64,000 nt of DNA, taken from the NCBI RefSeq assembly GCF_001482305.1, contig NZ_LOHP01000046.1, positions 106,554-170,553 on the forward strand, in the 5' to 3' direction. Shown here piece after piece: positions 33,272-41,200 of this stretch; within the stretch, counting starts at the first letter, position 1, and the number at the start of each line of letters is the position of its first letter. The stretch is from Leucobacter sp. G161. GTDB lineage: Bacteria > Actinomycetota > Actinomycetes > Actinomycetales > Microbacteriaceae. The notes beneath the pieces are model-generated. The model did not search any database and was not told where the DNA came from. It was given only the letters and a program-made list of their open reading frames with translations. A program made the translations under genes and the position numbers.

Positions 33272-35787
33272 GAGCGGGCTCCTCTGGTTCGGGCTCGGGT
33301 TGTGGATCGGATATTCCTCGGGATGGCTCGAGCGAACGAGCCGAGCCAATAGCGGGATCGCAGCCTCCCCAAGAACCCCACCTGTTCGTCCCGCTCACTC
33401 AGCTGCACTCGTACCACCTTCCACAGGTGGTCGACGGTCTCAGAAGAGACCCCCTCGCGAGCGTACACTGCCTGATCGACAGTGGTGGCGATCCACACGC
33501 CACGTTCAGTGCTCAGGCCGGCCGGTTGCAGTGCGAGTGCGACGTCGGTTCGGCTTCCAGCAGCCGGGACGTTCGCACCGGAATCGGCGTATCCGTCGAG
33601 CAGCTCCTGCCATGCGCCAAGCGCGCGCAGCTCCGGCAGCTCCTGCCGGTTGCGTGCCGCACGCCGCGCGCGTTTCACGAGCGGAATGAATAGGGCTGCG
33701 AGTGCGAGCAGCGCGAGCGCAGCCGCGCCGAGCCCGACGACCCGCAGCACGGGCCACAGGCGCGACTCTCGCTCGGGCTCGGGTTCTTCCCGGTCGCTCC
33801 CGTCCTCGTTCGAGGATCCGACTGGCGGATCGCTCTCGCTTGCGTCGCGTTCTTCCGGAGTGGTCGGGAATTCGGGGAGCTGCTCGCCCTTTTCGACGAG
33901 CAGCGGGGGCACGGCGATCTGAGGTGAGACGTCGATCGGTGCCCACACCCCGTCAGCGCCGCGTGCCTCGATCCACGCGGACACGTGTTGGCCCTCGCAC
34001 CGCGTGCTGCACGCGGGGATACCGGGCACGCCTGCCGCTTCATCGCCGAGACGGACGCCGACAACCACCCGGGAGTCGAATCCGAGGGCGCGCGCGACGA
34101 GGGCAGCGGCGGCGGCGAACTGCTCATCGTCGCCGATCGCTGCGACAAGTTCATCGTCACCGGCGCGATCACCCGCTGCGTCCTGCTGCTCGATGAGCTG
34201 AGTGAAGAGCTGTTCGATCCGTGCGATCGAGTGGCCGCCTGGGCTCGATACGAATCGGGCCGGCGCGTCCTCGCCGAGCTCGGTCAGCCAGGCCCGCTCT
34301 CCCTCGCCGTCGGTGAGGGAGTGACTGAGGTAGCCGCGCGCCCGGAGGCGGTCGATCGCGGTGGCAAGCCCGCTGGCAGACGGGGCGACACCTTGCAGTT
34401 CGAGCCAACGCTCAAGCTGTGGCAGCACGTCAGCTTCCAGCAGTGGGCGTTCACTCGCAGGCTCGGCGTCGAGCACCGGATCCGTTGCGGCGCTGACGGT
34501 TGCGGTGAAGGCGTCTGCGGCCCGCAGCCCGCTCGCGGTGGGAACGGCGACAGCGGCTCCCGTCTCACGGTTGACGTAGAAGCTGTCGGCCAGCGCGGCG
34601 GCACGCGGACCGGCGAAGGCCGGCGGAGCGGCAAGCGGCGCTGCAATCGGCACCCACACCCCCGAGTAGCCGGAGCCGATGGTGACGCTGAGGTCGGTGG
34701 GAGCTGTCACGTTGGGGCCACTGGGGAACCGGGTAAAGCGGCCGGCGCCGGCCGGCTCACCCACGAAGAAATCAACGCCGTCGTATCCGTCGAGCACCGC
34801 CAGTCGCAGCCGCGCGGGGAGCGTTCCCGTCGATTGCACCGTAAACAGGTCACTGTCCAGGGCATCGTCGCGTTTCCATTGCCGGTAGTCGGCGAGTGGG
34901 CTGACCTGTTCGCGAACGACAACTTCGGGGTCGATGCTGTCGCGCGGCACCACGCGGGTGTTCCCCGCGAGCGTCGGCGCGACAATCATTCCTGTGGTTG
35001 CTGCAACGGCAACAACGAGCAGCGCGGCCCCGCCGCGCGCGAGCGCGTTTCGGCGTACCGCTCCGCGTCCCGTCGGGTCGGTCGAGGTAGCCGCACGGGC
35101 GGCTCGGCCTCGCCGTAGCGCGGCTCGACGATCCCTCCCAGCCGTCCACCCCATCCACACGGCCGTCGCCCCGAACGCTGCCGCCCAGAGGGCAAGCTCC
35201 CGCGGCGCGGTCAGGGTGACAGGCCCGAGGACACGGGGATCGCTCACGGCGGAGGATCCGAACACTGTGCCGAACACGACCGGCGCGAGCAGCGGAAGTG
35301 AGGCGACCACGGCGGCGCGCGATCCGCGCAGCGCCAGGGCGGTCGCGGTCGCAACGACGGTGAACACGAGCACAGCGAACGGCACGAGCACTGTTTGATA
35401 CGTGCCGACGGGCAGCGTGAGGGTGAGGAGCTGCTTCCAGCCGAGCGCGATCGCCGCAATGCCATCGCCGTAGCCCCGCAACACCACAGCGACGCCGGAC
35501 TCGGCGATCCCGTCGAAGGTCTGCGGCACCGCGGCGGGCACCACGAACACGAGCAGCACGACGGCGAGGCCGACAAGGGTGAGTGCGCCCCAGCGCCACC
35601 GCGCCCCAGCCCACACGACCGCATAGGCGCTGACCGCAGCGATGCCTGCGACGGGCCAGAGTTGCGGTGTCTCATAGATGGGCCAGGCAGCACCGACCCC
35701 GAGCAGGATCGCGCACGCAGCGAGCAGCGCGGCTCCGGCCGAGCGGCGCCCAAACCCGGCGGTCTGGCGTGCCAGGCGACGGCTCAC
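33268..35787 (-). CDS. Transglutaminase-like membrane protein (DUF3488 type), catalytic Cys absent
   Basis: An 839-residue membrane protein. About six N-terminal helices are followed by a large outer domain with a transglutaminase-like core, then a further membrane helix and a cytoplasmic tail. In the core, the usual GYCEQFA active-site block reads GDDEQFA, so Asp554 replaces the nucleophilic Cys; His (QHVSAWIE) and Asp (PIDVSP) remain. It is therefore likely a binding or structural pseudo-enzyme. Two cysteines (ACSTRCEG) just before the His could form a disulfide. The GTG start overlaps the DUF58 stop (GTGA). This family is usually encoded next to MoxR and DUF58, as here. Confidence 0.85.
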   Translation of the reverse strand: MSRRLARQTAGFGRRSAGAALLAACAILLGVGAAWPIYETPQLWPVAGIAAVSAYAVVWAGARWRWGALTLVGLAVVLLVFVVPAAVPQTFDGIAESGVAVVLRGYGDGIAAIALGWKQLLTLTLPVGTYQTVLVPFAVLVFTVVATATALALRGSRAAVVASLPLLAPVVFGTVFGSSAVSDPRVLGPVTLTAPRELALWAAAFGATAVWMGWTAGRDRRAALRRGRAARAATSTDPTGRGAVRRNALARGGAALLVVAVAATTGMIVAPTLAGNTRVVPRDSIDPEVVVREQVSPLADYRQWKRDDALDSDLFTVQSTGTLPARLRLAVLDGYDGVDFFVGEPAGAGRFTRFPSGPNVTAPTDLSVTIGSGYSGVWVPIAAPLAAPPAFAGPRAAALADSFYVNRETGAAVAVPTASGLRAADAFTATVSAATDPVLDAEPASERPLLEADVLPQLERWLELQGVAPSASGLATAIDRLRARGYLSHSLTDGEGERAWLTELGEDAPARFVSSPGGHSIARIEQLFTQLIEQQDAAGDRAGDDELVAAIGDDEQFAAAAALVARALGFDSRVVVGVRLGDEAAGVPGIPACSTRCEGQHVSAWIEARGADGVWAPIDVSPQIAVPPLLVEKGEQLPEFPTTPEERDASESDPPVGSSNEDGSDREEPEPERESRLWPVLRVVGLGAAALALLALAALFIPLVKRARRAARNRQELPELRALGAWQELLDGYADSGANVPAAGSRTDVALALQPAGLSTERGVWIATTVDQAVYAREGVSSETVDHLWKVVRVQLSERDEQVGFLGRLRSRYWLGSFARAIPRNIRSTTRARTRGARS

Positions 35788-37169
35788 AGTAGCCCTCCGC
35801 GCATCTGCAGCTGCGGAAGGTCACCGAGTGCCCCAGCCGTGAAGTACAGGGATCCGTCAGCGAGGCGGGCGGCCGGCTCGGCGAGGATCTCACAGCGCAC
35901 CACTGCGACCGCGACATCGGTCGGGAATGTCGCGACAGTTCGACGCAGGCGGGTGATGTCCGGCATTGAGCCGGTCACGATTGTCACGACGGAAAGTGGC
36001 CTGCGCGATTCGGCAAGGCTCCTCGCCAGCCATTCGATCGGCGGCGGCTCTTCGACGGCGGTGAGCTCTGCCCACGCGTCGAGGAGATGCTGCACCGTGC
36101 GTGACGGCAGCTCCGCGAGCCCGTCCGGGGAGGACTTCGTGCGCCCGGGCAACCAGCCGGCTGCCGTGGCGATGAAGCGCTCGCGTCCTTCCCTGACCGC
36201 CTGCAGCGAGACAGAGGCGGCGATACTCACCCCGAGCTCGAACTCCGTTTCGCTCGCGTATGAGGCGAGATCGGAGTCGAACAGCACGGCGGCCCGCGCG
36301 GTCTGCGATTCCTCGTACTGACGCACCATGAGCGTCCCGCTCTTCGCGGTCGACTTCCAGTGGACGTGGCGGAGGGCGTCACCCGGGAGGTACTCGCGCA
36401 CCGCGTGGAAGGACAAATCTGAGTCGGTGATCCGAGTGCTCGGCGCCCCCTCGAGGTCACGCACCATCCCGGCGGACCCGGGGGGCAGGGCAACGGTCTG
36501 AGGGTGGACCCGCACGAGGTGGGTGTCACGCCAGGTCACCTCGCGACGGAGCAGCCCAAGCGGATCGCGGCGTGCCAGCGTCAACGGACCGACTTCGATC
36601 ACGCCGCGCTTGGCCGCATCGACCGCGACGGGCAGATCCGCCGTGCCGCGGCCAGCGATAAACGGTACGGCAACCTCGCGCAGTGCATCGCCGACCGGCA
36701 GCTCTGCCCTAGCCGGCAGCGCAGGGCGCCTGCTCGAGTTCTCAATATGCACATGAACGTCCACGGCAGACCCCGCCACAACGCGGATCCGATCGACGGA
36801 GATCCGCACGAGGTAGGCGCGGTTCCCAAGCAGAAACGGCAGCGCAATCACCAGCAGCAGCCCAAAGACCAGCGCAATGAACCAGGCTTCGATCCACCCG
36901 TAGCCGATGCCGAGCGCCGCGCCGAGCACTGTCGCGGCCAGCGCCAGCCAGCCCGCGGGGGTGACGGTCTGTGTGGCACGACTTGCCGCACTGCGCGCCC
37001 GCGTCCTGGTCCGCCGCCACCACCGGCGAGCGCGCGAGCGACGTGACGCCTGCGAGACAGGCCCCGCTGTCTGGCCGCGCGTGGTGTGCTCCCCGAACCG
37101 GGTGGTGCCGTGCGTCTGCGTTCGGCTCCACCCGCCCCGGTCGGGGGCTCGGGAGGTATCGGTGTTCAC
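35784..37169 (-). CDS. DUF58 domain-containing membrane protein
   Basis: A 461-residue protein. An Arg-rich N-terminus precedes two close membrane helices (about 73-113). The DUF58 domain has the hallmark REYLPGDALRHVHWKSTAKSG motif followed by LMVRQYEE and a vWA-like Asp strand (AVLFDSDLA). DUF58 proteins work with MoxR ATPases in assembling or activating cell-surface or metal-dependent complexes. The GTG start overlaps the MoxR stop (GTGA), and the gene overlaps the transglutaminase-like gene, so the three are co-translated. Confidence 0.9.
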   Translation of the reverse strand: MNTDTSRAPDRGGWSRTQTHGTTRFGEHTTRGQTAGPVSQASRRSRARRWWRRTRTRARSAASRATQTVTPAGWLALAATVLGAALGIGYGWIEAWFIALVFGLLLVIALPFLLGNRAYLVRISVDRIRVVAGSAVDVHVHIENSSRRPALPARAELPVGDALREVAVPFIAGRGTADLPVAVDAAKRGVIEVGPLTLARRDPLGLLRREVTWRDTHLVRVHPQTVALPPGSAGMVRDLEGAPSTRITDSDLSFHAVREYLPGDALRHVHWKSTAKSGTLMVRQYEESQTARAAVLFDSDLASYASETEFELGVSIAASVSLQAVREGRERFIATAAGWLPGRTKSSPDGLAELPSRTVQHLLDAWAELTAVEEPPPIEWLARSLAESRRPLSVVTIVTGSMPDITRLRRTVATFPTDVAVAVVRCEILAEPAARLADGSLYFTAGALGDLPQLQMRGGLL

Positions 37170-38170
37170 GCCGCGCCGTTCTCCTTGGGCAAGGGAATAT
37201 CAAGCAGGATCCGCCCGATGATGTCTTCGGGCGTGACACCGTCGAACTCGGCCTCTGGCTCGAGCACCAGCCGGTGGGCCAGGGTCACGAGGGCGAGGTC
37301 GCGCACGTCATCCGGGGTCACGAAATGCCTGCCGTGCGCGGTCGCCCACGCCGAGGCCATACGGACGAGCGCGACGGCACCGCGCACGCTCGCGCCCAAC
37401 CGAACCTCGCTCGCCCTGCGCGTCGCCTCAACGATGCGGACCGCATAATCGGCAACGACCGTCCCCACGTGGGGGCGCCGGGCAAACTGTTGCGCCTGCG
37501 TGATCATCTCGGTCGTGACCACCGGGCGGATCTGTTCCCGGTCGGCGCGGGCGCCCTGCAAGATGCGCAGCATGGCCGCATCGTCGGGGTAGCCGATGGC
37601 GGTCTTGATGCTGAAGCGATCGAGCTGCGCCTCAGGCAGCCGGTACGTGCCGGCCTGCTCGATGGGGTTTTGTGTGGCGATCACGATGAACGGGGTACCC
37701 ACCTCGTGCGTTTTACCGTCAACGGTGACCTGCCCCTCTTCCATCACCTCGAGCAGCGCTGACTGCGTCTTCGGGCTCGCACGGTTGAGCTCGTCGGCGA
37801 GCACAACGTTCGCGAAGATCGGGCCGGCGTGAAACTCGAACGAGCTGCTGCGTTGGTCAAACACCGACACCCCGGTCACGTCGCCCGGCAATAGGTCTGG
37901 CGTGAACTGGATCCGCGAGCTTGTCCCCTGAATGACCTGGCCGAGCGCACGCGCGAGCGCCGTCTTGCCGGTACCGGGCACGTCTTCGAGGAGCACGTGG
38001 CCGCCGGCGAGCACGCTCGTGAGCACCAGCTCGACGACACGTCGCTTGCCGTGAACAACCTGTTCGATCGCGTCGGCACACGCATCGAATACCTGCGCCA
38101 CCCACAGCGCCTGCTCGGGGGTGATCGTGTCGGAGGCGGTGGACTGCGGGGCTGCGGTATCGGGGCTCAT
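37166..38170 (-). CDS. MoxR-family AAA+ ATPase
   Basis: A 334-residue cytosolic AAA+ ATPase with Walker A (EDVPGTGKT, from about 62), the MoxR block LLPGDVTGVSVF, Walker B/DELNRA, and sensor ATQNPIEQAGTYRLPEAQLDRF. MoxR proteins act as chaperones for insertion or maturation of partner complexes, here presumably with the DUF58 and transglutaminase-like proteins. The ATG at 38170 follows GAAGGAAG. It lies 62 nt after the giant Ig-like gene, the widest gap in the upper part of this operon. Confidence 0.92.
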   Translation of the reverse strand: MSPDTAAPQSTASDTITPEQALWVAQVFDACADAIEQVVHGKRRVVELVLTSVLAGGHVLLEDVPGTGKTALARALGQVIQGTSSRIQFTPDLLPGDVTGVSVFDQRSSSFEFHAGPIFANVVLADELNRASPKTQSALLEVMEEGQVTVDGKTHEVGTPFIVIATQNPIEQAGTYRLPEAQLDRFSIKTAIGYPDDAAMLRILQGARADREQIRPVVTTEMITQAQQFARRPHVGTVVADYAVRIVEATRRASEVRLGASVRGAVALVRMASAWATAHGRHFVTPDDVRDLALVTLAHRLVLEPEAEFDGVTPEDIIGRILLDIPLPKENGAA

Positions 38171-38232
38171 TGCTTCCTTCGGGGTCGTGCGTGCGGGTGG
38201 GGATGGTGGATCGCACCTACGGCGCTCCCGCG

Positions 38233-41200
38233 CTAGGGCGATGCACAGACCGCTCCTGTGAACGTTACCGGGTTCCAGCTCGTGTTCGGCCAGGCAAGCT
38301 GCAGGTCCTGCCCGTCCACGGTGAAGCTCGGGGCGCTGGGCCCGGTTCCCTCGACCTGGAACAGGCCGGCGAGGTCGCCCGTTGCTGGAACACACTCGCC
38401 GATCTGCGTGATTCGCACGCCGGTCGGGCCGCTATCTCGCGGGCCAACCGGGACATCCGCAGAGCAGCGCCCAGCGCTCGGGTCGCCAACGCACTGCTTC
38501 ACCGTGAGGCCGCCGCCGATGGGCGCCGTCGATAGCGCATCGACATCGCCGTTACTGAAGTAGAGGCGCGCGGATCCGTGCGTCCCGGAGAGCTCGGGCT
38601 GCGCAACGAGGCGCGTGTACTCCCTGACGCGGCCGCTCCCCGACGCGTCGGGCGCGACAAGGTACCCCTGGCTCACGCTCGGCGCCTCCGGCGCCCCGCC
38701 CACCCACACGCTGCCGAGCTGCACAGTGGTCGAACCGAACTCGCTCTTCGCACACATCACGCCGCTGTACTCGGCGAACCTCGTCAGCCCTCCAAACTCT
38801 GGCGAGGCCTGGGAGCATCGGGGTCGACCTGCCCCGTCGCGGGCCAAACCGAAGCTGTATTCGACCGCGGAGGCATAGTTTGGCCCCCAGCCGTCGAACT
38901 GCACCGTCGCCGAGCCGCCACCCGAGCTGTCGGGCACGATTGTCGCCGAACCTGCCTGTGGCGCAGCGCCGACGACCGCGGAGGCGGTGCCCGCGGCGCC
39001 CTGGCTTCCGCCCGCGTACCCCGGGGGCATCTCCGGGTCTTCCGGGATCACCGAGAAGTTGCGTTTACCTGGCTCGACCACGTGCACGCTCTTCCGGCCC
39101 ACCTCAACTGGCGCGGCGCCGTCGACACGCAGCAGGAACCTGCGAGCTGCGTCAGAGCCTGAGATCCGCAGTTCCACCTTGCCCTGCTCAGCGGAGGTGT
39201 TGTTCTTGTCGCGGATCGGGGTCGCTTCGACCGTCGGCGCGGAGGGCGGCGCATACGCCCACGTCACCGCACCGTTCGCGGTCTGATCCGAGGCTCCAAC
39301 GCTATTGACCGCGCGCGCGAAATACGATTGCTGGTTCGCTTTACCAGGCGTCAGGCCGTTCACCGTGCACGTGGCGGTGCTGCCGGACACCGAGCAGCTG
39401 CCCGCTCCCCCGCCACCGCTCGGCACCAGCTCAACCCCACTCACCGCGGGGTGCGCGGACTGTGGGTTGAGCGCCACTGTCAGGGTGACGCTGCTCGCGG
39501 TCGCGCCGGTTGCGGTGATACTCGCCGGTGAGCGTGGCACGCCCTGCGCATCGAGTTCAATACTGCCCTCGCCCGTGCGGCCCTGCGCGTCACGCACCGT
39601 GTAGCCAATGGTGCACTGCCCGCCGGGTCCACGATTATCAGGCCAACTCACCGCGACCCCACGGTCACCCGCGCGGCGCACGTTTGCGACGGAGCATGAT
39701 GCAGCGTTCACCGTGTCGAGTTTCAACCCGCCGCCGCGCTTCCCCGCGAACGGATCATATTCTCCCGAGGCGCCAATCACGTCGGTCGCGCAGCTGCTCC
39801 CGACGGTGCAGCGCAGGTCAACGGTTGCCCCGCGCGGCGTATCCCGCGGCACCTCGCCGACTCGCAGCACGAGCGGTGCCTGGGATTCGCCGGCGCCGGT
39901 GACCGCAACCGTGAGTCGCTGCTGGTTACTCGGTACCGCATCCGCACGCGCCTCAACCGAAACCGTCGCGCCGGAGGTGGTCACTGTGAATTGCGAACTC
40001 GATCCTGTGACCGTGAAGCGCAGTTTCGACAGGTCCCCCGTGCGGTTGCCCTCCCAACGCACCATATCCGCGAGGTCAATCGACTCGCTCGCGCCAGGCG
40101 CCACCGTGCGCGTGAGCGACTCCAGCGCGACGACAGGCTGCCGTGGCACGACGGTGACGGGGACGGGGAGTGATGTCCAAGTGCTTTGGCCTGCGAGCCG
40201 CACGTCGATCACGCAGACGTCTGACCACGGGGCCTCGGCGCCCGCCGTGTAGCGGATCCTCCCTATCGACGTCGCCTCGCACGTCGCTCCCGTCCGCCCG
40301 ACCGCCAACAGCCCCTGGCGGAGCTCAACACGATCCCCCGCTCCCGTGTCCACGAGCGCGGCAACATCGGCATCGACCGACTTGTTCTCATCGACCGTGA
40401 GCGGCTCGAGCCCGGGCCGCAGCGTGAGCCGGAGTTCATCGAGCGGTGGCACGATGAGGAACCCGTAGCTCGAAACCTCCGTGCCAGCGGCGTCAGCCCC
40501 GCTGAGCTTGAAGGGGACGAGGTCTCCCTCAGGCTTATAGCTCCCCAGGATTCTGCCGCCCTTCACCTGGTAGCCGGCTTTCGCCCCCTCCCAGATGCTG
40601 AGTTTGAGGGCGGAAACGTCGCCCGCTGCCCATCGCACCTTGTCGGTGACCACGTCAACGCCGGTACCGGCAAGGTCGGCGCGGTCGCGCACACTCATGA
40701 CGGTGTCGGTAACCGCGGGGGCCTGCGTCCCAACCCTGTCCGAGGTCTGGACGAGGATCAGGCCGTCTGCGGTACTCGATGAGGCACGTGACTGCACGGT
40801 GTACTTATACGAGACCGTGCCAGGCTCGGGCCCCGCCTGCACCGCAATCCGTCCGCGAGTGAGTTCCGAGAGGTCGATACGCGCCGCAGCACGTGCGTAC
40901 TCCGGATGGGCCTTTCCGCCGGGGAGATTGGGCTCGACGCTCAGGATCTTGAGCGTGCCGCCTGCAGGATCAACGTCGTTGTCGAGGGGCGAGATCACGA
41001 CCGGCTTCGTCGCGCCGAGCACCACGCGTACGTAATCGCTCGACACCACCGGCGCACCGGTGTCGAGTTGCTCGGCGATGATGACCCGAAGCGTCGCACT
41101 GCCCGAGCCACCGAAGCCGTCGTGCACGGAATAGTTCACCGTGTGCAGGCCGGGTTCTGCCTCACCGCTCGCGGTCACGGCGATCGCGTTGCCACCCGCC

